NCBI RefSeq assembly: GCF_039954625.1
Contig: NZ_CP157199.1
Span: forward strand, 2,232,001-2,296,000
DNA from: Pontimicrobium sp. SW4
Lineage (GTDB): Bacteria > Bacteroidota > Bacteroidia > Flavobacteriales > Flavobacteriaceae
Reading direction: 5' to 3'
Length of the DNA stretch: 64,000 nucleotides
The position numbers and the translations under genes are program-made. The notes below the pieces were generated by a model. The model did not search any database, was not told where the DNA came from, and saw only the letters and a program-made list of their open reading frames with translations. Shown in pieces: positions 1 to 9,418 of this stretch. How positions within the stretch are numbered: the stretch's first letter is position 1; each line of letters begins with the position of its first letter.

Positions 1-1058
1 GCTTTTAACATCTCAGTATTTTCAGCTAGCATTAATTCGTCTATTATTTTTTGTATATCGCCATTAATGATATTGGATAAATCATATAAAGTCAATCCAA
101 TTCTGTGATCAGTAACTCTACCTTGCGGATAGTTATAGGTTCTAATTTTAGCACTTCTATCCCCCGAAGACACCATACTTTTACGTTTTTCGGAATCTGC
201 TGCTTGCTTCTTTGCTAACTCAATTTCATATAATCTAGAACGCAAAACTTTTAAAGCTTTCTCAAGGTTTTTATGAGAGGATTTTTGGTCTTGACAACTC
301 ACAATCATTCCTGTTGGCTCATGATGCAGCTTAATAGCCGAATAGGTAGTGTTAACCGATTGACCTCCTGGACCTGTTGACGTAGTACGTTCAATTCTAA
401 CATCTGCCATATCTAATTCTACATCAAATTCTTCTGCCTCTGGAAGCACCATAACTGTTGCTGCAGACGTATGAACTCGACCTTGTGTTTCAGTTTGAGG
501 TACTCGCTGTACACGATGCACACCAGCTTCAAATTTCAATGTTCCATATACATCTTCGCCAGATACTTCAAAAATTATTTCCTTATAACCTCCTGAAGTT
601 CCATCACTTAAACTTACTACATCTACTTTCCAACCTTTATCACTACAATATTTTGAGTACATTCTATACAAATCACCAGCAAAAATACTAGCCTCATCTC
701 CTCCTGTTCCGGCTCTTACCTCAACAACCACATTCTTCGCATCATCTGGATCTTTTGGTATTAATAAGAACCTAATTTCATCTTCTAAATCTGGAAGTTC
801 TGCTTTAGCCTCTTCTAATTGCATTTTTGCCATTTCAACCATTTCTGCATCACTACCCTCTGCTATAATATCCTCAGCTTCAGCAATATTATCTGTTAAA
901 GATTTATAGATTTCGCCTTTATCTACAATCTTTTTAAGGTCTTTATACTCTTTATTTAATTGTATATAACGCTTTTGGTCTGTGATAATATCTGGCTGAA
1001 TAATTAAATCACTTACCTCATCAAAACGTTGTTTTACTATCTGAATTTTTTCTAGCAT
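1..1058 (-). CDS. prfA: peptide chain release factor 1, 3' end cut by window edge
   Basis: Class I release factor that recognises UAA/UAG stop codons in the ribosomal A site and triggers peptidyl-tRNA hydrolysis. Translating the minus strand from the ATG at 1058 gives about 352 residues in one open frame to the left edge. The GGQ catalytic motif is seen in the context [10 protein letters not shown] (residues about 231-233), and the stop-codon-reading tripeptide is present as P-Q-T in [16 protein letters not shown] instead of PAT is a normal variant. Family length is near 358, so only a few residues are missing. The N-terminus [19 protein letters not shown] fits the family. No other feature explains this strand. 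Very confident. Confidence 0.97.
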   Translation of the reverse strand, partial: MLEKIQIVKQRFDEVSDLIIQPDIITDQKRYIQLNKEYKDLKKIVDKGEIYKSLTDNIAEAEDIIAEGSDAEMVEMAKMQLEEAKAELPDLEDEIRFLLIPKDPDDAKNVVVEVRAGTGGDEASIFAGDLYRMYSKYCSDKGWKVDVVSLSDGTSGGYKEIIFEVSGEDVYGTLKFEAGVHRVQRVPQTETQGRVHTSAATVMVLPEAEEFDVELDMADVRIERTTSTGPGGQSVNTTYSAIKLHHEPTGMIVSCQDQKSSHKNLEKALKVLRSRLYEIELAKKQAADSEKRKSMVSSGDRSAKIRTYNYPQGRVTDHRIGLTLYDLSNIINGDIQKIIDELMLAENTEMLK

Positions 1059-1107
1059 TTGCTTGTGTGAATTGTGTCGCAAAAATACGATAATTTATGA
1101 ATTTTCA

Positions 1108-1458
1108 ATGAATGAAAAACTTCCATCTTTCAACGAAATATTTACTTACAATAATCGTTTATTTGTGTATATGCAACAATTAATGTCCATAATGGCTTTT
1201 TATAGATCGTATGTTTTATGGTCTTTTTTAATTAACATAATTATTACTATTGTTAATCCTAATGTTTTTGCTGCCATAGTCACGAAATTACTCTTAACTT
1301 TTTTTCTTTGGTACCTTGTAAATGAAACTTCGGCAAAACGAAAGCTTATTTTTTATAAAAACCTTGGCATCTCTAGCCTTAAGTTATTTTCAGTCTTATT
1401 TTTTGTTGATATTTTAATAACCACTACCTTTCTACTCCTTATTAAGGAGTTTATATGA
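1108..1458 (+). CDS. small hydrophobic membrane protein next to ABC ATPase
   Basis: I do not recognise a named family. The ATG at 1108 gives 116 residues (the upstream TTG at 1063 would add 15 residues that look unlike a natural start). About three hydrophobic stretches are visible: around residues 37-54, 61-74 and 92-113, separated by short charged loops (NETSAKRKLIF). Its stop overlaps the start of the following ABC ATPase (ATGA at 1455-1458), so the two are translationally coupled. I infer it is a membrane partner of that ATPase, though it is short for a complete permease subunit. Confidence 0.7.
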   Translation: MNEKLPSFNEIFTYNNRLFVYMQQLMSIMAFYRSYVLWSFLINIIITIVNPNVFAAIVTKLLLTFFLWYLVNETSAKRKLIFYKNLGISSLKLFSVLFFVDILITTTFLLLIKEFI

Positions 1459-2114
1459 TTCTTGAAATAGATAATGTAGAGCTTAACTATAATTCTAAAC
1501 GTGTATTAAGTGGTATTTACCTAAAAGCCGAAACTGGGAAAGTTGTTGGCATTCTTGGGAGTAATGGCTGCGGCAAAACATCACTTCTCAATATTATATT
1601 TGGAAATATTCAACCAAAATACAAACTAATTCGAATAGACAAAAAACCCTTTTTAAGACCTCTTTACCAAACAAAGCTAATCAAATACTTACCGCAACAT
1701 ACTTTTTTACCAAACTTAAAGCTTAGTACAGTTTTTAAATTGTTTTATGTGAATTGGGAAGATTTTATATCAAAATTTCCTGCGTTTTCAAAGTATGCAA
1801 AAACCAAAACAAATAAACTCTCTGGAGGAGAACAACGTATTGTAGAAATCTATTTGGTTTTAAAAAGCGACAGCAAAATTGTAATGTTAGATGAACCTTT
1901 TTCTCATATTGCTCCTTTACAAATTGAAGAAATTAAACAACTAATAAACACCGAAAAAGAGCATAAAGCAATTATTATAACAGACCATATGTATTCACAT
2001 ATTATAGAAACTTCGGATGAGATTTATCTATTAAAAAATGGTTGTTCAAAAAAAATTGACAAACTAAACGAGCTTGAAGATTATAAATATTTAAGTGAAG
2101 GAAGTTTGGCATAA
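1455..2114 (+). CDS. ABC transporter ATP-binding protein
   Basis: Soluble nucleotide-binding subunit of an ABC transporter. All landmarks are present: Walker A GSNGCGKT at residues 35-42, Q-loop glutamine near 81, signature LSGGEQ at 122-127, Walker B IVMLDEP at about 142-148 and the switch histidine in TDHMYSH near 177. At 219 residues it is a single NBD without membrane segments. It overlaps the preceding small membrane protein by four bases, and no full permease is adjacent. Substrate unknown; the compact form resembles ATPases of small peptide or antibiotic exporters, which is only an inference. Confidence 0.92.
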   Translation: MILEIDNVELNYNSKRVLSGIYLKAETGKVVGILGSNGCGKTSLLNIIFGNIQPKYKLIRIDKKPFLRPLYQTKLIKYLPQHTFLPNLKLSTVFKLFYVNWEDFISKFPAFSKYAKTKTNKLSGGEQRIVEIYLVLKSDSKIVMLDEPFSHIAPLQIEEIKQLINTEKEHKAIIITDHMYSHIIETSDEIYLLKNGCSKKIDKLNELEDYKYLSEGSLA

Positions 2115-2158
2115 CTCTTAATGAAGAAAATTGTATTTTGCATTACCAGTTATAAACG

Positions 2159-3640
2159 ATGCGAAACAAAACCTTAAAACAATTTGGACTAATTCTAGGT
2201 CCTTTATTATTTACTATTACACTTCTTTTTTTTAAACCTAAAGGATTATCACCTGAAGGAATCGCAGTTTTAGCAACTACACTTTGGGTAGCAGTTTGGT
2301 GGATTTTTGAGGTCGTACCAATTGCTGTCACTGCTATGCTTCCAATTATTTTATTTCCTATAACTGGAGTAATGGAATTAAGCATTACTACTGCTGCTTT
2401 TGGACATAAATATGTGTTTCTTTACATAGGTGGGTTTATACTTGCCATAGCCATAGAAAAATGGAATTTACATAAACGTATTGCACTCACAGTTATAAAT
2501 GTTATTGGCACAAGTGTTAGCCGTATTATACTTGGGTTTATGTTAGCAACTGCATTTTTAAGTATGTGGATATCCAACACAGCTACAACAGTAATGATGC
2601 TACCCATTGGTATGGCAATTATTTTACAGCTCAAAGACAATCCTAAAACTAAAGAAGACGAAAACGCTATTTTTGGTAAAGCTTTGATGTTATCTATTGC
2701 ATATAGCGCTTCTATTGGAGGCATTGCAACACTTATTGGAACACCTCCAAATTTGATTTTTGCTGGTATTTTAGAAGAACAATATAACATTGAAATGACC
2801 TTTTCTAAATGGATTATTTACGGTTTACCAATTTCTATAATACTTCTATTTATTTGCTGGAAATATATAACGACCATTGCTTTTAAATTCACTCAAAAAG
2901 ATTTTCCAGGTGGAAAAGCAGAAATAAAAAGACTATTAAAAAGTCTAGGGAAGATTAGTTATGAAGAAAAAACAGTACTGATTGTTTTTTGTGTTACTGC
3001 ATTTTTATGGATGACGCGTTCATTTTTAGTTTCAAAGCTAATTCCAGCAATAGATGATACCATAATAGCTATGATAAGTGCCACCATCTTATTTATACTA
3101 CCAACCAAGAATAAAACTGAAAAGAAAATAATTGATTGGCAAAGTGCTGTAAAATTACCTTGGGGGATTTTATTATTGTTTGGTGGTGGACTAGCTTTGG
3201 CCGAAGGCTTTAAAACAACTGGTTTAGCCGAATGGATTGGTTTACAAATTACGCAATTTGAAAACTTACCATTATTTGCATTATTATTTGTTTTAATATT
3301 TGCTGTTAACTTCTTAACTGAGATTACGTCTAATCTTGCTACCACTGCTATGTTATTACCAATAATAGCTCCTATTGCGCTTGTCCTAGATGTGCATCCA
3401 TTTACGCTTATGGTTGGTATAACTGTTGCAGCTTCTTGTGCTTTTATGTTACCAGTAGCAACACCACCAAATGCTATTGTGTTTGGTTCTGGTTATTTGA
3501 AAATTCCAGATATGATAAGAGTTGGTATCTGGATGAATATTATTTCTATTATTATAATAGCAATAATCACCTATTTCTTACTACCAATACTTTGGGATTT
3601 TGACGCTATGGTTTTTCCTGAAGCTTTAAAAATCGACTGA
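2159..3640 (+). CDS. DASS (SLC13-type) sodium-coupled anion symporter
   Basis: Inner-membrane carrier for di/tricarboxylates or sulfate driven by sodium, by family knowledge. 493 residues with roughly eleven to twelve hydrophobic segments. The first signature loop is S139-N140-T141 in WISNTATTVMMLPIG. The pseudo-symmetric second loop reads S391-N392-L393 (ITSNLATTAMLLP), so the last position of the canonical SNT is Leu. The motif GTPPNLIFAG (near residue 196) and a second ATPPNAIVFGSG are typical. Its 3' end overlaps the convergent DUF3078 gene by 15 bases. Substrate cannot be fixed from sequence alone. Confidence 0.93.
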   Translation: MRNKTLKQFGLILGPLLFTITLLFFKPKGLSPEGIAVLATTLWVAVWWIFEVVPIAVTAMLPIILFPITGVMELSITTAAFGHKYVFLYIGGFILAIAIEKWNLHKRIALTVINVIGTSVSRIILGFMLATAFLSMWISNTATTVMMLPIGMAIILQLKDNPKTKEDENAIFGKALMLSIAYSASIGGIATLIGTPPNLIFAGILEEQYNIEMTFSKWIIYGLPISIILLFICWKYITTIAFKFTQKDFPGGKAEIKRLLKSLGKISYEEKTVLIVFCVTAFLWMTRSFLVSKLIPAIDDTIIAMISATILFILPTKNKTEKKIIDWQSAVKLPWGILLLFGGGLALAEGFKTTGLAEWIGLQITQFENLPLFALLFVLIFAVNFLTEITSNLATTAMLLPIIAPIALVLDVHPFTLMVGITVAASCAFMLPVATPPNAIVFGSGYLKIPDMIRVGIWMNIISIIIIAIITYFLLPILWDFDAMVFPEALKID

Positions 3641-4603
3641 CACACCAACTCCTAAAAGCTGTTTCCACTGTACTTTGGCTCCTTTAACGACTATTTCTTC
3701 TGGCATATCTTCATCTTCAATTGCAGTTTTCACATCATTATCATATTTTATATGTGATCCCATTGTAGCTCGAACATGGTCATTTACTTTAAATTTAAAG
3801 TTTAACTCCCAATCGATATCAACATTACCAAAATCATTTAAATAATCGGTATATAAGCTAACTAGAGTTCTAACAGAAATATTTTCCATAAGTGCATTCT
3901 CATAAGCACTTGTAACTAATATCCCAACTTCCTCTCTAGAATTTTCTCCTTTTGACAATCTATTCCCTAAGTCATCATAAACTGCTGGAGTAACACCAAA
4001 AGAACCTGCGTCTGCCAAGTCTTGGTCAAGGACAAATGTAGATTTTAATGTTAATGGTGACATATATGCCGAAAATTCTTCAATATGCTCACCATAAACG
4101 GTTCCTACACCTAAAAACATATATGCAGGTGCCATGAATTGTGAAATAGGCTTTTCATCACTATTTGAGTAATTATACCCATTAGTAAACTGTGTTGCAA
4201 AGCTAAAATTTGCCGAATAATACCAATTAGATTTTATATCCTTTCTAAAACCAAAACGTGATTTCAATTCAAAAATATCATCAGTTTTTCTCAAACTTTG
4301 GCTCTGTTGCTTATTAACTCCATAACGTATTACTGCCCTGTTTTCCCAAAGTAAATGGTCCTTTTTATAATTTCTTTGAGCTTCAAACCCTATTAAACCA
4401 GAAATTGAATTAGAACCTCCCGAATTCCAATTAACAAAAGCGACTTCACTTATATCTAAACTGGCTGTATTTACTTCTTTCCAATGCGAGGTTACAAAGT
4501 CTTCAGGATACAACGTTAAATCTAAGTTTTGAGCTCCTAAGAAATATGCACTTAGAAGTGCTGTAAAAATTGATAATTGATACTTGAATTTTTTTGCCAT
4601 CAT
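3626..4603 (-). CDS. DUF3078 domain protein, probable outer-membrane barrel
   Basis: 325 residues with an N-terminal signal peptide ending at ALLSAYFLGAQ. The body shows alternating hydrophobic and polar strands and ends on an aromatic residue (GVGVSVDF), the classic C-terminus of an outer-membrane beta-barrel. The pattern WNSGGSNSISGLIG, followed by KKDHLLWENRAVIRYG, is what I associate with DUF3078 of Bacteroidota. Function unknown. Starts 12 bases downstream of the purM stop on the same strand, so it is likely cotranscribed. Two ATG codons in tandem (4603 and 4600) could both be used. Confidence 0.85.
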   Translation of the reverse strand: MMAKKFKYQLSIFTALLSAYFLGAQNLDLTLYPEDFVTSHWKEVNTASLDISEVAFVNWNSGGSNSISGLIGFEAQRNYKKDHLLWENRAVIRYGVNKQQSQSLRKTDDIFELKSRFGFRKDIKSNWYYSANFSFATQFTNGYNYSNSDEKPISQFMAPAYMFLGVGTVYGEHIEEFSAYMSPLTLKSTFVLDQDLADAGSFGVTPAVYDDLGNRLSKGENSREEVGILVTSAYENALMENISVRTLVSLYTDYLNDFGNVDIDWELNFKFKVNDHVRATMGSHIKYDNDVKTAIEDEDMPEEIVVKGAKVQWKQLLGVGVSVDF

Positions 4604-4615
4604 TTAAAATAATTA

Positions 4616-5797
4616 TTAACTATAACTAAAAACGCCAAATTCACTTTTTATTGTAAGCCTTTTAGAATCGCTTGCTTCTACCCTTCCAATTACCTGAGCA
4701 TCAACATTGAAAGATTTTGAGATTTTAATAATATCATTTGCTATTTCTGGAGAAACATATAATTCCATACGATGACCACAATTGAATACTTGATACATTT
4801 CCTTCCAATCTGTTTTAGATTGTTCTTGTATTAATTTAAACAAAGGTGGAATAGAAAACATATTATCTTTTACAATATGCAGGTTATCTATAAAATGAAG
4901 AATTTTTGTCTGTGCTCCTCCACTACAATGAATCATTCCATGCACCTCATCTCTTTTATACTTTGAGAGAATTGATTTAATAATTGGCGCATAAGTTCTT
5001 GTTGGAGATAATACTAATTTCCCAGCATCAATAGGCGAATTTTCAACTTTATCCGTCAATTTAGTTTGTCCAGAGTAAACCAAATCTTCTGGAACTGAAG
5101 CATCAAAACTTTCAGGATATTTTTTAGCTAAATACTTATGAAACACATCGTGTCTAGCAGACGTTAAACCGTTACTTCCCATACCTCCGTTATATGATTT
5201 CTCGTAAGTAGCTTGACCAAAACTTTCTAAACCAACAATAACATCTCCTTCCTTAATATTGGCATTATCAATAATGTCTTTTCGTTTCATTCTAGCTGTG
5301 ACTGTTGAATCAACAATAATCGTTCTTACCAAATCACCAACATCTGCTGTCTCTCCTCCAGTTGAGTGTATCGTTACACCAAACCCTTTTAATTCGTCAA
5401 TCAATTCTTCGGTACCGTTAATTATTGCTGAAAGAACCTCACCTGGAATAAGGTTTTTATTTCTTCCTATGGTTGAAGACAACATAATATTATTGGTTGC
5501 TCCAACACATAAAAGATCGTCAATATTCATTATTAAAGCATCTTGAGCTATACCTTTCCAAACTGAAATATCGCCTGTTTCCTTCCAGTACATATATGCT
5601 AATGAACTTTTTGTTCCTGCACCATCTGCATGCATAATTAAGCAATAGTCATTGTCGTTGGTAAGATAATCTGGAACAATTTTACAGAATGCCTTAGGAA
5701 ATAATCCTTTGTCAATATTTTTAATAGCGTTATGCACATCTTCTTTTGAAGCGGAAACGCCTCTTTGTGCATATCTTTTACTAACCTCGTTACTCAT
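4616..5797 (-). CDS. purM: phosphoribosylformylglycinamidine cyclo-ligase (AIR synthetase)
   Basis: Fifth step of de novo purine synthesis: ATP-dependent closure of FGAM to aminoimidazole ribonucleotide in the cytoplasm. Characteristic segments are CLIMHADGAGTKSSLAY, MNIDDLLCVGA, STGGETADVGD, GLESFGQATYE and MIHCSGGAQTKIL. I choose the ATG at 5797, which begins MSNEVSKRYAQRGVSASKED, the usual start of the Bacteroidota form. The ATG at 5827 would add ten residues without family support. About 393 residues, the longer Bacteroidota type compared with about 345 in enterics. It precedes the DUF3078 gene. Confidence 0.95.
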   Translation of the reverse strand: MSNEVSKRYAQRGVSASKEDVHNAIKNIDKGLFPKAFCKIVPDYLTNDNDYCLIMHADGAGTKSSLAYMYWKETGDISVWKGIAQDALIMNIDDLLCVGATNNIMLSSTIGRNKNLIPGEVLSAIINGTEELIDELKGFGVTIHSTGGETADVGDLVRTIIVDSTVTARMKRKDIIDNANIKEGDVIVGLESFGQATYEKSYNGGMGSNGLTSARHDVFHKYLAKKYPESFDASVPEDLVYSGQTKLTDKVENSPIDAGKLVLSPTRTYAPIIKSILSKYKRDEVHGMIHCSGGAQTKILHFIDNLHIVKDNMFSIPPLFKLIQEQSKTDWKEMYQVFNCGHRMELYVSPEIANDIIKISKSFNVDAQVIGRVEASDSKRLTIKSEFGVFSYS

Positions 5798-5841
5798 TCT
5801 TGAAAAGGTGTTTTTTAGATGCTGCAAAAATAATAAAGTAT

Positions 5842-6522
5842 TTAGTTTTTCGAGTGAATTATTGGATTAGAATTAATCACTGTAGGCTCATTTCTCTTAA
5901 TGTTTCTTTTTCTTCCTCTTCTTCCAAAATAAATGTTTAACCCAAAAGCTGCTCTCCAAAATGCATCATCAGAAATTCCATATATTCTTCCATCTAATTC
6001 ATCGGTAAATGTCATGTTATACTCAGCAAATAATTTTATCCCTACTAAAGGTGATACTAATATTTCAAAACCTGCTCCTCCTTGAATTTTAGAATCGGTT
6101 TCTTCAAAGTAATTAGAAGCATTTAATCCTCCTCCTGCAAAAATAAATGGTGAAAAAATATTTTTAGGAAATGGGACAATTTCTAAATTAGCATCAAAAG
6201 ACATAAAACCTTCATTTAATACATCTTTAAAAGCTACATTATATTTATTATAGCCAATATTAATATTAGCATAAGGCCCTAAAAATCGCTTATATCCTAT
6301 ATGCATATATACCTCGTAAAGTGCATCTGCATAATCTCCATTAGTAACTACTGTTCCTGCAGCTATTGAAAATGTATTTTTACCGCGTACTTCAACACCA
6401 TAAGACCTATTAAAGGTTTCGATGGTACTTCTTTTTATTTCTTCTTGAGAATAAGTTTTTTGTATAAAAAACAGAGAAAAAATGACACAAAAAATGCTAT
6501 ATAAATTAGTTCTATTAATCAC
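5842..6522 (-). CDS. outer-membrane beta-barrel protein
   Basis: 226 residues. Signal peptide about residues 1-25 (hydrophobic core IFCVIFSLFFIQ, cleavage near YSQ). The mature part has alternating strands rich in Gly, Tyr and Phe (HIGYKRFLGPYANINIGYNKY, FIFAGGGLNAS, AFGLNIYFG), consistent with an eight-stranded OMP. After the last strand there is a basic, polar tail (GRRGRKRNIKRNEPTVINSNPIIHSKN) that is unlikely to be membrane-embedded. No precise family is assignable. Similar barrels in Flavobacteriaceae sometimes accompany curli-type genes, but none are next to it here. Confidence 0.75.
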   Translation of the reverse strand: MINRTNLYSIFCVIFSLFFIQKTYSQEEIKRSTIETFNRSYGVEVRGKNTFSIAAGTVVTNGDYADALYEVYMHIGYKRFLGPYANINIGYNKYNVAFKDVLNEGFMSFDANLEIVPFPKNIFSPFIFAGGGLNASNYFEETDSKIQGGAGFEILVSPLVGIKLFAEYNMTFTDELDGRIYGISDDAFWRAAFGLNIYFGRRGRKRNIKRNEPTVINSNPIIHSKN

Positions 6523-6640
6523 TAAAAATGATCTCTATTAAAAATAGATCTATTCAAACATAGATTAATAAGGGCATTGCAATATAGTAAAAGGTTAGAT
6601 ATATCACCTAATAGAAGCAATTAGAACTTTTATAAAACAA

Positions 6641-6684
6641 AAAAGCTTTAACTAACACTAAATAGTGTACTAGTTAAAGCTTTT
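6641..6684. terminator. strong bidirectional hairpin terminator
   Basis: Arms AAAAGCTTTAACTA (6641-6654) and TAGTTAAAGCTTTT (6671-6684) are perfectly complementary, and the interior ACACTA/TAGTGT also pairs, giving a nearly continuous 20-bp stem with A/T tracts at both ends. It lies just downstream of the 46-residue peptide gene on the minus strand. Confidence 0.8.
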
Positions 6685-6709
6685 AAACACTCTTAATTAA
6701 AAACAAGAT

Positions 6710-6850
6710 TTATGATGATAGGTTTCCATCATCAATTAACACAACAGAATTGTCTTGAGAAACTTTCTCTTTCGCATCAACAGTGTCATCTTGAGAGAAC
6801 AAGAGGGTTGCGACCATAAGTGCCGCAACACTTAGTAGTAACTTCTTCAT
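6710..6850 (-). CDS. small exported peptide, 46 residues
   Basis: An ATG at 6850 opens a frame MKKLLLSVAALMVATLLFSQ followed by an acidic 26-residue tail (DDTVDAKEKVSQDNS... ending NLSS) and TAA at 6710-6712. The first 20 residues form a textbook signal peptide with the Ser-Gln cleavage context common in Flavobacteriia. A -7-like box (TAAATTTG on the minus strand, 6879-6886) lies about 28 nt upstream and a strong terminator follows, so it is a self-contained transcription unit. Function unknown; small secreted acidic peptides of this style are frequent in the group. Confidence 0.72.
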   Translation of the reverse strand: MKKLLLSVAALMVATLLFSQDDTVDAKEKVSQDNSVVLIDDGNLSS

Positions 6851-6878
6851 TTTGAATAATAATAGATTAATAGCAATA

Positions 6879-6886
6879 CAAATTTA
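6879..6886 (-). promoter_or_regulatory. -7 box for the 46-residue peptide gene
   Basis: The minus strand reads TAAATTTG, an exact match to the Bacteroidota -7 consensus TANNTTTG, 28 nt upstream of the ATG at 6850. I did not find a convincing TTG -33 box at the usual distance. Confidence 0.45.
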
Positions 6887-7060
6887 ATGAAAATAAGCCA
6901 CTCTTTTTAAGCACTAAAGACGAAAACGTAGGAATAGTCTGTTAAAATCGATAAATTGTAAAATAATTAGCTGAAATACTTATTAATGCTGAATATTATT
7001 TAAAAAAGTACGTAGTTATACGTAGACATTTTTTAAAAATTTTTGAATAAAATGTAATAA

Positions 7061-7087
7061 AAAAGCCTCATAAATGAGGCTTTTATT
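7061..7087 (-). terminator. terminator of glnN
   Basis: AAAAGCCTCA (7061-7070), loop TAAA, TGAGGCTTTT (7075-7084) form a 10-bp stem. On the minus strand it is followed by a U-rich run. It sits directly after the glnN stop codon. The reverse direction would also be T-rich. Confidence 0.85.
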
Positions 7088-7098
7088 TAAAGTTCAAT

Positions 7099-9285
7099 CT
7101 AGTTTGTAAAGAGCATTTCTCTATATTTTGTTAATGGCCAAAGCTCATCATCTATTAATAGTTCTAGTTTATCACAATGATAACGAATCTCATCAAAAAA
7201 TGGTTTCACTTTATTACAATATACATCTGCTTTCTTTTCTGAGTCTTCTATGGTATTTGCTTTTTTTCGTTCATTTGTCATTTTAGTAACACCAGAGTTT
7301 ATAGCTTCTATATGTCCAGAAATTTCTTGAATCAACTCAAGTTGCTCTTTAGCATATTTTTTAAAGTCATTGCCATAAATATCTTTAAGTCCTCTTACAT
7401 TTTCTATTAAAACATTTTGATATTTAACTGCAGTTGGCACTACGTGATTTCTAGCAATATCACCTAAAACTCTGCCTTCAATTTGTATTCTTAATGTATA
7501 TTCTTCAACTTCTATTTCGTAACGTGCTTCAATTTCAGTTTTATTCATAACTCCTAAATCTTCGAACAAACTAATTGTTTTCTTAGCTACTCTTGCTTTT
7601 AAAGCAGCTGGAGTTGTTTTATTATTACTTAAACCACGCCTTTTCGCTTCTTTTTGCCACTCATCTCCATAACCGTTTCCTTCAAAAAGTATGTTTTTAG
7701 ATGTTTTAATATATTCACGTAATACATTAAAAATTGCATCGTCTTTTTTCATGTCTTTGTTTTCAATCAAAGCATCAACTTCAGATTTAAAATCTATAAG
7801 TTGTTTTGCCATGATAGAATTTAGAACAGTCATTGGATTAGCACAGTTTGCTGTAGAACCTACCGCTCTAAACTCAAATTTATTTCCTGTGAATGCAAAA
7901 GGGGATGTTCTGTTTCTATCTGTATTATCTAATAGAATTTCAGGTATTTTACCAACCACATTTAGTTTTAAATCTGTTTTTTCTTCTGGTGATAATTTCC
8001 CTTTAGTAACACCTTCAAGATCGTGAAGTACTTTAGTTAATTGTTCACCAATAAATACCGAAATAATTGCTGGAGGCGCTTCATTCGCACCTAAACGATG
8101 GTCGTTACTAGCACTAGCGATAGAAGCTCTAAGCAATTCTTCATACTCATGAACTGCTTTAATTGAGTTTATAAAAAATGTTAGGAATTGCAAATTACTC
8201 ATTGGCGTTTTTCCTGGACTTAATAAATTAATTCCTGTATTTGTACTTAAACTCCAGTTATTGTGCTTCCCAGAACCATTAACGCCTGCAAATGGTTTCT
8301 CATGAAATAATACTTTAAAATTATGTCTACCAGCAATCTTATCCATCACATCCATTAATAATGAATTGTGGTCTACTGCTAAATTGGCTTCATCATAAAT
8401 AGGTGCTAACTCAAACTGGTTTGGAGCAACTTCGTTATGCCTTGTTTTTACAGGTATCCCTAATAACATACACTCAGTTTCAAGATCACGCATAAAAGAC
8501 ATTGCACGATTTGGAATAGTTCCAAAATAATGATCATCCAATTGCTGGCCCTTAGCTGGAGAATGCCCTAATAGTGTTCTTCCTGTTAAAGTGATATCTG
8601 GTCTTGCTGCAACTAAAGCACTATCTATTAAAAAATACTCTTGTTCCCAACCTAAAGAAGCATTTACCTTTTTTACATTTTTATCAAAATACTTTGCTAC
8701 ATCTACAGCAGCATGATCTACAGCTTGTAATGCCCTTAATAAAGGTGTCTTATAATCAAGTGCCTCGCCTGTATAAGAAACAAAAACTGTTGGAATGCAT
8801 AAAGTTGTTTCATAAATAAATGCTGGCGATGTTGGATCCCAAGCAGTATAACCACGAGCTTCAAACGTATTTCTAATTCCTCCATTTGGAAACGAAGAGG
8901 CATCAGGCTCTTGTTGTACTAATTGTCCGCCACCAAATTTTTCAATAGCTAAACCACCACCAATAGTTTCAAAAAAGGCATCATGCTTTTCTGCTGTTGC
9001 ACCTGTTAAAGGCTGGAACCAGTGTGTATAATGCGTCACTCCTTTAGAAATAGCCCATTCTTTCATTCCCGTTGAAATGTGATCAGCTACTCCTCTCCCA
9101 ATTTTAGAACCATTCTGCACAGCATCCATAACACTTTTATAAGCCTCTTTGGTTAAATACTGTCGCATAGTTGCTTCGTTAAATACATTATTACCAAAAA
9201 TTGAAGAGCGACGTTCTTTTTCTTCAATTTTTAGAGGTTTTCTAGTAAGTGTTTCTTTTACTGCGTGAAATCTTAGCGTTGACAT
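7099..9285 (-). CDS. glnN: glutamine synthetase type III
   Basis: Forms glutamine from glutamate, ammonia and ATP in the cytoplasm; the main ammonium assimilation enzyme of many Bacteroidota. 728 residues, the normal GSIII length and much longer than GSI (about 470). Family landmarks: N-terminal GSIII domain with GVADHISTGMKEWAISKG, THWFQPLTGATAEKHD, GWEQEYFLID, KTRHNEVAPNQFELAP, and the catalytic HEKPFAGVNGSGKHNNWSLS. C-terminal helical region with EIEVEEYTLRIQIEGRVLGD. Stands alone with its own terminator; an inverted repeat upstream (9353-9377) may be regulatory. Confidence 0.97.
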   Translation of the reverse strand: MSTLRFHAVKETLTRKPLKIEEKERRSSIFGNNVFNEATMRQYLTKEAYKSVMDAVQNGSKIGRGVADHISTGMKEWAISKGVTHYTHWFQPLTGATAEKHDAFFETIGGGLAIEKFGGGQLVQQEPDASSFPNGGIRNTFEARGYTAWDPTSPAFIYETTLCIPTVFVSYTGEALDYKTPLLRALQAVDHAAVDVAKYFDKNVKKVNASLGWEQEYFLIDSALVAARPDITLTGRTLLGHSPAKGQQLDDHYFGTIPNRAMSFMRDLETECMLLGIPVKTRHNEVAPNQFELAPIYDEANLAVDHNSLLMDVMDKIAGRHNFKVLFHEKPFAGVNGSGKHNNWSLSTNTGINLLSPGKTPMSNLQFLTFFINSIKAVHEYEELLRASIASASNDHRLGANEAPPAIISVFIGEQLTKVLHDLEGVTKGKLSPEEKTDLKLNVVGKIPEILLDNTDRNRTSPFAFTGNKFEFRAVGSTANCANPMTVLNSIMAKQLIDFKSEVDALIENKDMKKDDAIFNVLREYIKTSKNILFEGNGYGDEWQKEAKRRGLSNNKTTPAALKARVAKKTISLFEDLGVMNKTEIEARYEIEVEEYTLRIQIEGRVLGDIARNHVVPTAVKYQNVLIENVRGLKDIYGNDFKKYAKEQLELIQEISGHIEAINSGVTKMTNERKKANTIEDSEKKADVYCNKVKPFFDEIRYHCDKLELLIDDELWPLTKYREMLFTN

Positions 9286-9352
9286 TTTAATTATTTTAGT
9301 ATTTATATAAAATCAAAGGGCAAATTTATAAAAAAAGCTCAATAATTAACTT

Positions 9353-9377
9353 TTAACCCTAAGAAATATAGGGTTAA
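9353..9377. repeat. inverted repeat upstream of glnN
   Basis: Perfect 9-bp arms TTAACCCTA and TAGGGTTAA separated by seven bases. It lies between the antiporter stop and the glnN start, upstream of a -7-like TAAATTTG (minus strand, 9330-9337 area). No T-run follows on the minus strand, so it looks more like a protein-binding site than a terminator. Confidence 0.4.
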
Positions 9378-9418
9378 TTATAAACAATTCGACAAAATAC
9401 AGTTAATAACCTATAAAT

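Noticed and set aside
2143..3345. Three minus-strand frames inside the DASS symporter gene
   Set aside because: Shadows of hydrophobic codons; the plus-strand protein has both signature loops.
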